Below, piece after piece: positions 8,545 through 15,902 of a DNA stretch of 41,134 bases. A model generated the notes under the pieces. It worked only from the letters and a program-made list of their open reading frames with translations, ran no database searches and was not told the origin of the DNA. This DNA is from Butyrivibrio sp. (GTDB lineage Bacteria; Bacillota_A; Clostridia; Lachnospirales; Lachnospiraceae), in the NCBI RefSeq assembly GCF_024699075.1, contig NZ_JAILQF010000227.1:1-41134 (forward strand). Direction: 5' to 3'. A program made the translations under genes and the position numbers. Each line of letters begins with the position of its first letter. Positions within the stretch are counted from its first letter, which is position 1.

Positions 8545-9171
8545 TCAGATTCTGAGTTCCTGACCGTGCTCATTGAGCCACTTACGATGGCGGTCATAGT
8601 CAGGCATTACACTTTCAACTGTTGCCCAAAAGGCCTTGGAATGATCCATGTGAGTAAAGTGTGCAAGTTCATGAACCACAACATAATCAAGGACTTCAGG
8701 TGGAGCCATTATAAGTCTCCAGTTGAAGGATAAGGTTCCGCTCGTGGAGCAGGATCCCCATCTGGTCTTCTGATCTCTAATTACAATCTTCTTGTGGTGA
8801 ACACCCATTATCTTCTCGAAGTGCTGAACACGAAGCGGAAAGAAATCTGAAGCGGCCTTTTTGTATCTCTTCTCTAACAGAGTGCGCTCGGCTTCAGTAA
8901 GTTCAGGCATGCTGCTTTTTAGAGCGTTCTCTTTGATTATCATCTCGTTGTGCTTGTCGACGATCCACTGTGCACGGCCCTTTAGCATATCATTAACTGC
9001 TGAATCGCTTGTACGAAGTGGGATTCGTAGCTCTGCACTACCATCGGCATTGACTATTACAAAGCCGGTCTTTCTTTTTGATCGTATTACGCTGACAGGA
9101 AGGCTGTGATTGCCTGATCTGTCTGAATAATTAATAAACTTGGTTACAGTTCCCTCTGCATTCTTTTTCAT
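8545..9171 (-). CDS. YgjP-like (DUF45) M48-type metal-dependent hydrolase
   Basis: 208 residues from the chosen start. The C-terminal half is the YgjP/WLM domain: RDQKTRWGSCSTSG, LSFNWRLIMAP, then the zinc-peptidase motif HELAH (167-171) with the third ligand in DHSKAFW (His177). The family resembles SprT and metallopeptidases; physiological substrates are unknown. An upstream in-frame ATG at 9237 would add 22 residues, but it lacks a ribosome site. The ATG at 9171 has AAAGGG about ten bases before it, and the family core begins shortly after. The gene points toward the ROK gene and away from cysK, and shares the bidirectional terminator at 8472-8529. Confidence 0.8.
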   Translation of the reverse strand: MKKNAEGTVTKFINYSDRSGNHSLPVSVIRSKRKTGFVIVNADGSAELRIPLRTSDSAVNDMLKGRAQWIVDKHNEMIIKENALKSSMPELTEAERTLLEKRYKKAASDFFPLRVQHFEKIMGVHHKKIVIRDQKTRWGSCSTSGTLSFNWRLIMAPPEVLDYVVVHELAHFTHMDHSKAFWATVESVMPDYDRHRKWLNEHGQELRI

Positions 9172-9284
9172 ATCCCAATAACCCTTTAAAAGCTCCTCGT
9201 TTGAATATAAAAAATTTCCCTGCAAGTAGTATATCATACAGAAAAAATAGGTTAAGGCTTGACTTTTTTAAATGTTTATGATGA

Positions 9285-9309
9285 AGGCTCAAATGCACGC
9301 TGTGAGCCT
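9285..9309. other. Short hairpin in the gap between divergent genes
   Basis: AGGCTCA (9285-9291) and TGAGCCT (9303-9309) form a 7-bp perfect inverted repeat followed by a T/A-rich run. No plus-strand gene ends here, so it is not an obvious terminator; an operator is possible. Confidence 0.3.
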
Positions 9310-9343
9310 GTTTAAAATATTTTTTCAAAATAAAAAAATAGTA

Positions 9344-9372
9344 TTGACATGGAGGTGGCAGGAGAGTATTAT
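9344..9372 (+). promoter_or_regulatory. Promoter of cysK
   Basis: Consensus TTGACA (9344-9349), 17-base spacer, TATTAT (9367-9372). Transcription would start near 9379, leaving a leader of about 75 nt. I see no T-box or S-box hallmarks in that leader. Confidence 0.7.
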
Positions 9373-9454
9373 CATTTCATAATCCTACTGAAACAGTGTG
9401 AATAGTATGAAAATAAAAATGATGATAATTTAAAGGATTGAAGGGAGAAAAATT

Positions 9455-10393
9455 ATGGCTAACATTAAAAAATCAGCAACAGAACTTATCGGACACACAC
9501 CACTTCTTGAACTTGTGAACTTTCAGAACGTAGAGAATGTTAAGGATGCCAAGATCATCGCTAAACTTGAGTATCTTAATCCTGCAGGAAGTGTGAAAGA
9601 TCGAGTTGCATATGCTATGATAGAAGATGCTGAAAAAAGTGGAAAGATTAAACCGGGAGCAACGATCATTGAACCAACTTCAGGTAATACCGGTATAGGT
9701 ATTGCATCTGTAGCAGCAGCAAGGGGATATAAGGCTATTCTTACTCTTCCTGATACAATGAGCGTTGAAAGACGCACAATTCTTCAGGCATATGGCGCAG
9801 AGCTCGTACTTACTGACGGCGTTCAGGGTATGAAGGGAGCAATTGCCAAGGCTGAGGAACTGCACAAAGAGATTCCAAATTCTATTATCCTTGCACAGTT
9901 TGATAATCCTGCTAATGCATCTGCTCACAGAAGCACAACAGGACCTGAGATATGGGAAGATACAGATGGACAGGTAGATTATTTTGTAGCTGGTGTTGGT
10001 ACAGGCGGAACACTTACAGGTGTTGGTGAATTCTTAAAGAGTAAGAATCCTGATATCAAGATTATTGCTGTAGAGCCTGATACTTCTGCAGTTCTTTCAG
10101 GAGATAAGCCAGGACCACATAAGATCCAGGGTATTGGAGCAGGTTTTGTTCCTTCAGTTCTTAATACCAAGGTATATGATGAAATAATCAGAGTTCCTAA
10201 TGAAAGCGCATTTGAAAAGGGCAGATTATTTGCAAAGTCTGAAGGTATTATGGTAGGTATTTCTTCAGGAGCGGCTTTGTGGGCAGCAGAGCAGGTTGCT
10301 TTAAGACCTGAAGCTAAAGGCAAGAATATAGTAGTACTTCTTCCTGATTCAGGTGACAGATATCTGTCTACACCTCTTTTTGCAGTGAAATAA
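9455..10393 (+). CDS. cysK: Cysteine synthase A (O-acetylserine sulfhydrylase)
   Basis: 312 residues, the usual length. The PLP enzyme makes cysteine from O-acetylserine and sulfide in the cytoplasm. The PLP lysine is Lys48 in NPAGSVKDR, the substrate loop is TSGNTG (75-80), the phosphate-binding loop is GTGGT (182-186), and the C-terminal SSGAALWAA and [12 protein letters not shown] blocks are present. AAGGGAG lies before the ATG. It has its own consensus promoter at 9344. A methionine-transport scar follows directly downstream, so this was once a sulfur amino-acid neighbourhood. I see no downstream serine acetyltransferase gene. Confidence 0.95.
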   Translation: MANIKKSATELIGHTPLLELVNFQNVENVKDAKIIAKLEYLNPAGSVKDRVAYAMIEDAEKSGKIKPGATIIEPTSGNTGIGIASVAAARGYKAILTLPDTMSVERRTILQAYGAELVLTDGVQGMKGAIAKAEELHKEIPNSIILAQFDNPANASAHRSTTGPEIWEDTDGQVDYFVAGVGTGGTLTGVGEFLKSKNPDIKIIAVEPDTSAVLSGDKPGPHKIQGIGAGFVPSVLNTKVYDEIIRVPNESAFEKGRLFAKSEGIMVGISSGAALWAAEQVALRPEAKGKNIVVLLPDSGDRYLSTPLFAVK

Positions 10394-10451
10394 TTCAGGA
10401 GATATAAGCTTATTTTATCTCTTGAAAATAAATATAGGGATGGAATGAGTT

Positions 10452-10648
10452 ATGTCAGAACCTTTAATTAAGGTATCAAATGTCAGCAAGATATTTAAGA
10501 CCAAGGATAATACCGTTGAAGCTTTAAGGAAGGTAAAGAGTCTGATCCCGGAATTGTAGCTCTTGTTGAAGTCCTTAAGTCTGATGAAGTTAAGGCTTGG
10601 ATCGAAGAAGAGTATCAGGGATCCGTAGTTCCTTACGAGGGCGAATAA
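10452..10648 (+). pseudogene. Deletion scar joining the start of metN to the end of metQ
   Basis: From ATG 10452 the frame reads MSEPLIKVSNVSKIFKTKDN then TVEALRKV, a clear MetN (methionine ABC transporter ATPase) N-terminus, and then runs into TAG at 10557-10559. In another frame, from about 10529 to TAA at 10646, the DNA reads GKESDPGIVALVEVLKSDEV then KAWIEEEYQGSVVPYEGE, the C-terminus of MetQ-type methionine-binding lipoproteins. The two halves meet near 10529-10540 around AAGGTAAAG. The simplest reading is one internal deletion that removed the rest of metN, the permease gene and most of metQ. The first part would still encode a 35-residue peptide, and GGGATGG precedes its ATG. Frame analysis is direct; the deletion history is inferred. 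Confidence 0.8.
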
Positions 10649-10667
10649 TATTTTTCCAAAATCGTAC

Positions 10668-10696
10668 TTGAAATTATTGCAGTTAATAGGTATAGT
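10668..10696 (+). promoter_or_regulatory. Candidate glnA promoter, upstream of a terminator-like hairpin
   Basis: TTGAAA (10668-10673), 17-base spacer, TATAGT (10691-10696). The predicted start near 10703 falls just before the hairpin at 10707, so the hairpin would be the 5' end of the glnA mRNA. No other promoter fits in the 45 bases between hairpin and gene. Confidence 0.55.
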
Positions 10697-10706
10697 ATCA
10701 TAATAT

Positions 10707-10752
10707 AAAGGCAAGGGCGCCGATATTGATTCGAGCACCCCTGCCTTTTTTA
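10707..10752 (+). terminator. Terminator-like hairpin before glnA (possible attenuator)
   Basis: AAAGGCAAGGG (10707-10717) pairs with CCCCTGCCTTT (10738-10748) with one mismatch, and a run of T follows (10746-10751). It may be the old terminator of the lost met operon, or a regulated leader terminator for glnA. Confidence 0.75.
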
Positions 10753-10796
10753 TTTTGCAAATATATTATTTTAAACGGTCAGAAAGGATAATAGAA

Positions 10797-12128
10797 ATGA
10801 CTAAGTACACCAGAGAAGATATTTTTCGTATTGTAGAAGACGAGGATGTGGCTTTTATCAGGCTTCAGTTCTGTGATATATTTGGTAACCCCAAAAATAT
10901 TGCTATAACTCCTTCTCAGCTTGAGGTTGCACTTGACAGAGAACTTACATTTGACGGGTCCGCAGTAGAGGGGTTCGTGCGCAAGAATGAAAGCGAGATG
11001 TATCTATATCCGGATCTTGATTCGTTTGAAATATATCCATGGAGACCTCAGTCTGGCAAGGTTGCAAGAATGTTCTGTGATGTATATACGCTTGACAGAA
11101 AGCCTTTTGAGGGAGATCCCCGTAATATACTCAGGAAAGTTCTTAAAAAAGCAGAAGACATGGGCATCACTTTTAAAGTAAATCCTGAAATTGAATTCTT
11201 CCTTTTTGGTTGCGATGATTCAGGAAACCCTGTTCCTACTACCAAGGAGACAGCAGGCTATTTTGATGTAGCACCTGCAGATATGGGAGAGAACGTAAGA
11301 CGTGATATTATTCTTAATCTTGAAGATATGAATTTCAACATTCTTTCATCTCACCATGAAATAGCTCCTGCTCAGCATGAAATTGATTTTGAAAGTGATG
11401 AGGCAGGACGTATCGCAGATATGATCCAGACTTTCAAAATGGCAGTTAAGACTATCGCCAAAAAGCATGGCTATTATGCGACATTCATGCCAAAGCCCCT
11501 TGAAGGTGTTAACGGATCCGGAATGCATATAAGCTTTTCTGCTTTTGACAAAGATGGTCTTAATATCTTCACTGACAGTAATGATGAGCTTGGACTTTCT
11601 AAAAAAGCTTACTCATTTATTGCCGGACTTCTTAATCATATGGAAGGAATCAGCCTTGTAACCAATCCTCTTATTAATTCTTACAAGCGCCTTGTACCGG
11701 GATATGATGCTCCTGTTAATATGACATGGACTGCATCCAGTGCTAATCGTACTTCTCTTATCCGTATTCCTTATAAGAGAGGCAATAAGACTCAGATTGA
11801 ATTAAGAAATCCTGACTCAACATGTAATCCATATCTTGCACTTGCTCTTTGCATAGCAGCAGGTATTGATGGTATTGAAAATGATATGCTTCCGCCTAAG
11901 CAGCTTTCAATGCAGCAGGCTGATGGAACAGAAGCCAAAGATCAGTTTAAGACTCTTCCGCAGACTCTTGGCCAGGCTATTGATGCTTTTCAAAGTGATG
12001 ATCTTGTTAAAAAAGTACTTGGACAGGATGTATGCGTTAAATTCCTTGAAGCCAAGGAAGATGAGTGGAAGAGGTTCAGAAGCTGTGTAACTCAGTGGGA
12101 AATGAACGAATATCTTGGGAAATACTGA
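10797..12128 (+). CDS. glnA: Glutamine synthetase, type I-alpha
   Basis: 443 residues. It makes glutamine from glutamate, ammonia and ATP. The N-terminal beta-grasp contains IRLQFCDIFGNPKNI and LTFDGSAVEGF. Catalytic blocks include PEIEFFLF, HHEIAPAQHEIDF, NGSGMHISFS, ASSANRTSLIRIP and IELRNPDSTCNPYLAL. The short length and lack of an adenylylation segment fit the GSI-alpha group of Firmicutes. The real start is the ATG at 10797 with AGAAAGGA before it; an upstream start at 10755 lies within the T-rich hairpin tail and adds 14 unrelated residues. An ANTAR regulator begins three bases after the stop, an arrangement like glnA-nitR described in Clostridium saccharobutylicum. The leader hairpin and promoter point to antitermination control. 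Confidence 0.95.
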   Translation: MTKYTREDIFRIVEDEDVAFIRLQFCDIFGNPKNIAITPSQLEVALDRELTFDGSAVEGFVRKNESEMYLYPDLDSFEIYPWRPQSGKVARMFCDVYTLDRKPFEGDPRNILRKVLKKAEDMGITFKVNPEIEFFLFGCDDSGNPVPTTKETAGYFDVAPADMGENVRRDIILNLEDMNFNILSSHHEIAPAQHEIDFESDEAGRIADMIQTFKMAVKTIAKKHGYYATFMPKPLEGVNGSGMHISFSAFDKDGLNIFTDSNDELGLSKKAYSFIAGLLNHMEGISLVTNPLINSYKRLVPGYDAPVNMTWTASSANRTSLIRIPYKRGNKTQIELRNPDSTCNPYLALALCIAAGIDGIENDMLPPKQLSMQQADGTEAKDQFKTLPQTLGQAIDAFQSDDLVKKVLGQDVCVKFLEAKEDEWKRFRSCVTQWEMNEYLGKY

Positions 12129-12131
12129 TAT

Positions 12132-12686
12132 ATGGCTAACGTAATTGTTGCATTTGCAAAAGATACTGATTCTAAAAATTTCAAAAATATATTGATGAGG
12201 AGAGGCTTTAATGTTGCAGCAGTCTGCAACTCAGGAGCCCAGGCTCTTACAGCGATGGAAGACCTTGGTAACGGCGTCATAGTCTGCGGTTACAGACTAG
12301 GTGACATGATATGCGAGGAACTTGCTGCTGATCTGCCGTCCTATTTTCAGATGCTTCTTATAGCCTCTCCTTCTAAACTTGAGTCCATAGAACTTCCGGA
12401 TAATGTAATATCACTTCAGACTCCTTTGCAGACTGATGTTCTTGTGTCGACCCTTAATATGATGCTGGAAGGTGTCAGCAGAAAGAGAAGAAAGTCAAGG
12501 GACACTGTCAAAAAGGAGCGTAGCGATAAAGAGAAAGAGACCATTAAAAAGGCTAAAGAGCTGCTTATGGAAAGACATCATATGACAGAACCAGAGGCTC
12601 ATCATTATCTTCAGAAATGTTCTATGGATTCCGGAACAGGAATAGTAGAAGCAGCCGAGATGCTGATCTCTCTAAATAGTATTTGA
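12132..12686 (+). CDS. NitR-like ANTAR antiterminator with pseudo-receiver domain
   Basis: 184 residues. Residues about 1-115 look like a response-regulator receiver fold but lack the usual phosphoacceptor: the strand that should carry aspartate reads VIVCGYRLGDM. A basic linker follows (SRKRRKSRDTVKKERSDKEK). Residues about 130-184 are an ANTAR RNA-binding domain with the family pattern AKELLMERHHMTEPEAHHYL and a final MLISL helix. ANTAR proteins stop terminator formation in leader RNAs, often of nitrogen genes. The gene is three bases behind glnA, so they are translated from one message and its first target is probably the glnA leader. A strong terminator follows. Which signal it senses is unknown. 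Confidence 0.82.
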   Translation: MANVIVAFAKDTDSKNFKNILMRRGFNVAAVCNSGAQALTAMEDLGNGVIVCGYRLGDMICEELAADLPSYFQMLLIASPSKLESIELPDNVISLQTPLQTDVLVSTLNMMLEGVSRKRRKSRDTVKKERSDKEKETIKKAKELLMERHHMTEPEAHHYLQKCSMDSGTGIVEAAEMLISLNSI

Positions 12687-12724
12687 AACTGTGTTGTTTT
12701 CTTAAAAGACAATACAGTTTTTTT
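12686..12724 (+). terminator. Intrinsic terminator of the glnA-nitR unit
   Basis: A 15-bp stem with two G-T pairs (12686-12700 with 12706-12720), a five-base loop and then TTTTT. It begins in the stop codon of the ANTAR gene. Confidence 0.85.
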
Positions 12725-12764
12725 ATGTAAGTCAAAAAATATTTTTGTTTTGCAAACAAATAGT

Positions 12765-12792
12765 GTGACATTTAGAAATTCTATGATATTAT
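12765..12792 (+). promoter_or_regulatory. Candidate pyrF promoter
   Basis: GTGACA (12765-12770), 16-base spacer, TATTAT (12787-12792), with an overlapping TATAAA at 12792. I see no PyrR-type leader terminator in the short leader. Confidence 0.45.
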
Positions 12793-12848
12793 ATAAACTG
12801 TTTAAGGTCATGTACCTTGTTTAATAATGAGAAAAAGAGGACGTATTC

Positions 12849-13766
12849 ATGATTCAGAAGCTGATATCAGCTATTCAAAAGACTGATGCCCCTATAGTGG
12901 TGGGACTGGATCCGAAACTTTCAATGATTCCGGATCGTATCAAAGATAAATCATTCAAAGAACTTGGTAAGACGCCTTTGGGTGCAGCTGATGCACTTTG
13001 GCAGTTCAACAAAGAAATAATTGACACTATTTATGATGTTGTGCCGGCTGTTAAGCCTCAGATTGCCATGTATGAGCAGTTTGGTATAGAGGGCCTTATT
13101 TCTTTTAAGAAAACGGTTGATTATTGCCATGAAAAGGGTCTCATAGTAATTGGTGATATCAAAAGAGGTGATATCGGTTCTACTTCAGAATCTTATGCTA
13201 TCGGTCATTTAGGTTCTGTTACAATTGATTCAGAAAGATTTTCAGGTTTCAATGAAGATTTCGCAACTGTCAATCCTTATCTGGGAAGTGACGGTGTTAA
13301 GCCATTTATAGATGTATGTAATTCTGAAGACAAGGGAATCTTTGTCCTTGTCAAGACATCTAATCCATCAAGTGGCGAATTCCAGGATAGATTAATAGAC
13401 GGCAAGCCTTTATATGAGCATGTTGGTGCAAAGGTTGAAGAATGGGGCCAGAGCTCTATGGAAGGTGATTATTCCAATGTTGGTGCAGTAGTTGGTGCTA
13501 CTTATCCGGAAATGGGTGCAAAGCTTCGCAGCATTATGCCACACGCATTTATCCTTGTTCCTGGATACGGAGCTCAGGGCGGCAAAGGAAGCGACCTTAA
13601 GGGATTCTTCAATAAAGATGGTCTTGGAGCTATTGTTAATTCTTCAAGAGGAATCATTGCTGCATGGCAGAACGATAAATACAGCAAATTCTCAGACAAT
13701 GTCGGAGAAGCTGCAAGGCAGGCTGTGTTTGATATGAAAGAGGATATCAACTCTGCGGTTAAATAA
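12849..13766 (+). CDS. pyrF: Orotidine 5'-phosphate decarboxylase (type 2)
   Basis: 305 residues, which fits the longer type 2 PyrF. It decarboxylates OMP to UMP, the last step of de novo pyrimidine synthesis. The catalytic array DIKRGD is at 103-108, with VGLDPK near the start (18-23), TVNPYLGSDGVKPF in the middle and VPGYGAQGG near the C-terminus. GAGGA precedes the ATG. pyrE follows after 92 bases. The other pyrimidine gene in the window is carA, at the far right end. Confidence 0.94.
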   Translation: MIQKLISAIQKTDAPIVVGLDPKLSMIPDRIKDKSFKELGKTPLGAADALWQFNKEIIDTIYDVVPAVKPQIAMYEQFGIEGLISFKKTVDYCHEKGLIVIGDIKRGDIGSTSESYAIGHLGSVTIDSERFSGFNEDFATVNPYLGSDGVKPFIDVCNSEDKGIFVLVKTSNPSSGEFQDRLIDGKPLYEHVGAKVEEWGQSSMEGDYSNVGAVVGATYPEMGAKLRSIMPHAFILVPGYGAQGGKGSDLKGFFNKDGLGAIVNSSRGIIAAWQNDKYSKFSDNVGEAARQAVFDMKEDINSAVK

Positions 13767-13858
13767 TACTGCGGCATTTTGATTTCATGCTTATGGCTTA
13801 CAAGTTATGTTAACAACCGCAACTTGCGGAATAATAAATAATACAGAGGATAAATTAC

Positions 13859-14545
13859 ATGGAAAAGTACAAGGAAGAGTTTATTGATTTCATGGTGGAC
13901 AGTAATGTCCTGAAATTTGGAGATTTTACACTTAAAAGTGGAAGAAAGTCTCCGTTCTTCATGAATGCAGGAGCATATGTTACAGGAACTCAGCTCAGAA
14001 AGCTTGGTGAATTCTACGCAAGAGCTATTCATGAAACTTTTGGCCTTGAATTTGACATTTTATTTGGACCTGCTTATAAGGGCATTCCGCTTGCTGTATC
14101 AACCTGTGCTGCTATTAGCCAGCTCTACGGCAGAGATATAAAGTATTGTTCTAATCGTAAGGAGATCAAAGACCACGGTGATAAAGGAATCCTTCTTGGC
14201 AGCAAGATCAAGAACGGTGACCGTGTACTTATCATTGAGGATGTTACAACATCAGGTAAGTCAATAGAAGAGACATATCCTATAATTCAGGCTCAGGCTG
14301 ATGATGTTGATGTAGTAGGACTTATGGTATCCTTGAATCGTCAGGAGAAGGGTCTTGAGACAGAGATGTCAGCACTTGACGAAATTCATGAAAAGTATGG
14401 TTTTGGTACACATGCAATCGTAACAATGTCTGATGTTGTTGAGTATCTGTACAACAGACCGGTTGATGGTGAAGTGATACTTACCAAAGATATAAAGAAA
14501 AAGATTGATGAGTACTATAAAGAATATGGTGCTGTAAATGCCTGA
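13859..14545 (+). CDS. pyrE: Orotate phosphoribosyltransferase
   Basis: 228 residues. It transfers ribose phosphate from PRPP to orotate, feeding PyrF, which is encoded just upstream. The PRPP loop is VLIIEDVTTSGKS (123-135), and the family blocks FTLKSGRKSPFFMNAG (orotate-binding side) and FGPAYKGIPLA are present. The C-terminal segment after about residue 165 (SALDEIHEKYGFGTHAIVTM) is typical of the Clostridia form. AGAGGA lies before the ATG. Gene order pyrF-pyrE follows the pathway backwards. No terminator is obvious after it, so the tiny membrane genes downstream may be co-transcribed. Confidence 0.94.
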   Translation: MEKYKEEFIDFMVDSNVLKFGDFTLKSGRKSPFFMNAGAYVTGTQLRKLGEFYARAIHETFGLEFDILFGPAYKGIPLAVSTCAAISQLYGRDIKYCSNRKEIKDHGDKGILLGSKIKNGDRVLIIEDVTTSGKSIEETYPIIQAQADDVDVVGLMVSLNRQEKGLETEMSALDEIHEKYGFGTHAIVTMSDVVEYLYNRPVDGEVILTKDIKKKIDEYYKEYGAVNA

Positions 14546-14659
14546 TATGCAATTGCTTGATGATTGCGTGAGATTTTAATGAACGGAATAGTCCGGTTAT
14601 GATCAGGAGTCAAAAGGTACTTTTGGAACCTGTATAGTTAAGAATAGGAGGCTTTGTAT

Positions 14660-14812
14660 ATGGAAGAAAAGACATATAAACTTATGGGTAATACTGGAGC
14701 GATTAATATTACATTTGGTATAGTTTCAATAATTGCAGGCGTTACAGCTGGAGTTCTCCTTATAGTAAGCGGAGCAAAACTCCTTAGTGGACGTAAGAAG
14801 ATTTTATTTTGA
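14660..14812 (+). CDS. Small single-span membrane protein, 50 residues
   Basis: ATG at 14660 is preceded by a perfect AGGAGG (14646-14651) eight bases away. The frame gives 50 residues, MEEKTYKLMGNTGAINITFG and onward, with one long hydrophobic helix (about INITFGIVSIIAGVTAGVLL) and a basic end (SGRKKILF). I do not know its function. The stop codon TGA overlaps the TTG start of the next gene in the form TTGA, which signals translational coupling. Both genes look like a conserved pair of Lachnospiraceae membrane proteins. Confidence 0.7.
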   Translation: MEEKTYKLMGNTGAINITFGIVSIIAGVTAGVLLIVSGAKLLSGRKKILF

Positions 14813-15255
14813 GTAGCAGAATAGAACCGTGGAGTCAAAGACCATGGGACAAGAATCCCTGGGAGAAGGATACTGCTGAGACTTACCACGCACATAAACA
14901 CAAAAAGAAAAAGAAAAAACACTTCCGTTTAAGAACACTTATCTTTAAGAGAAGATATATTTTTACAGATAATGTGCATCCGAGGAAGGGTATCCTGTCT
15001 TTTATATTGAGCGTTATTGCTGCCGTCGCGCTTTTTACATGCGTGAAGGCGGCTTTTGATGCCGGCGGACAGGCGGATATCAAGTATGGCGTTGCCGTAT
15101 TCCTTGCTTTTGGGTACAGTATTGCAGGTCTTGTACTTGGTATTATTGCTATGAAGCAAAAAAAGATATTTAAAATATTTCCTTTATCGGGAATTATAAT
15201 CAACACTCTTAATATACTGACAGTAGTCCTGCTGACAATAATGGGGTCGATGTGA
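14809..15255 (+). CDS. DUF6142-like membrane protein
   Basis: 148 residues from a TTG start. The N-terminal 45 residues are polar, with a tryptophan/proline-rich segment (PWSQRPWDKNPWEKD) and a lysine run (HKHKKKKKKH). Residues from about 53 (FTDNVHPRKGILSFILSVIA) form three predicted membrane helices and resemble the DUF6142 family as I remember it, which has no known function. No ATG or plausible GTG start precedes the conserved part, and the TTGA overlap with the previous gene supports TTG 14809. purE follows after 91 bases with no terminator between. Confidence 0.6.
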   Translation: MSSRIEPWSQRPWDKNPWEKDTAETYHAHKHKKKKKKHFRLRTLIFKRRYIFTDNVHPRKGILSFILSVIAAVALFTCVKAAFDAGGQADIKYGVAVFLAFGYSIAGLVLGIIAMKQKKIFKIFPLSGIIINTLNILTVVLLTIMGSM

Positions 15256-15346
15256 ACCTGAATGGTTCATCTGAAATAATTATTTAGTATTTTAGGATCG
15301 CATTTTTAGTAAAAGGATAATTTATATATTTAAAGGAGCAATGCAA

Positions 15347-15853
15347 ATGGCACAGGTAGGAATTGTAATGGGATCGGATTCTGATATGCCGGTCATGGCC
15401 AAGGCTGCAGATATTCTCGAACAGCTTGGAATTAGTTACGAGATGCATATCATATCTGCACACAGAGAGCCTCAGGAATTTTTTGATTATGCAAACAGCG
15501 CTGAGGAGAAGGGATATAAGGTTATCATAGCCGGAGCCGGTATGGCAGCACATCTTCCGGGAATGTGCGCAGCAATTTTCCCGCTTCCTGTAATAGGTAT
15601 TCCTATGCACACAACATCTCTTGGCGGACGTGATTCTCTTTATTCTATCGTACAGATGCCTACAGGCATTCCTGTAGCTACTGTTGCAATTAACGGAGGC
15701 GCTAATGCCGGAATCCTTGCAGCTAAGATCCTTGCAACAAGTGATCCTGAGCTCCTTAAGAGATTAAAGGATTATTCAGCTTCTCTTAAAGAAAGTGTTG
15801 TAGCTAAAGATGAGAAGCTTTCACAGGTTGGATACAAGAACTATTCAAAATGA
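15347..15853 (+). CDS. purE: N5-carboxyaminoimidazole ribonucleotide mutase
   Basis: 168 residues. Class I PurE converts N5-CAIR to CAIR in purine synthesis. The signature GSDSDMPVMAKAA opens the protein, SAHREPQEFFDYA holds the catalytic histidine, and AGAGMAAHLPGM and GGANAGILAAKIL follow. The start at 15347 is chosen because AGGAG (15334-15338) lies eight bases before it; the ATG at 15341 is too close to it. This is the first gene of a purE-purM-purN-purD cluster on one strand. No purK gene is in the window. Confidence 0.94.
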   Translation: MAQVGIVMGSDSDMPVMAKAADILEQLGISYEMHIISAHREPQEFFDYANSAEEKGYKVIIAGAGMAAHLPGMCAAIFPLPVIGIPMHTTSLGGRDSLYSIVQMPTGIPVATVAINGGANAGILAAKILATSDPELLKRLKDYSASLKESVVAKDEKLSQVGYKNYSK

Positions 15854-15902
15854 TAAGTAACAATTAAATTTTTTAAAGGGTATATTTTAGGAGGAACAAG
15901 AA

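Noticed and set aside
8485..8733. Plus-strand open frame of 82 residues after the ROK gene
   Set aside because: It covers the bidirectional terminator and lies antisense to the metallopeptidase gene.
9373..9454. T-box or S-box riboswitch before cysK
   Set aside because: The leader is about 75 bases, without a T-box sequence, a terminator or the stems these elements need.
10707..10752. Canonical two-hairpin ANTAR target RNA
   Set aside because: Only one hairpin is evident and its apical loop is seven bases (TATTGAT), not a hexaloop; I report only a terminator-like leader.
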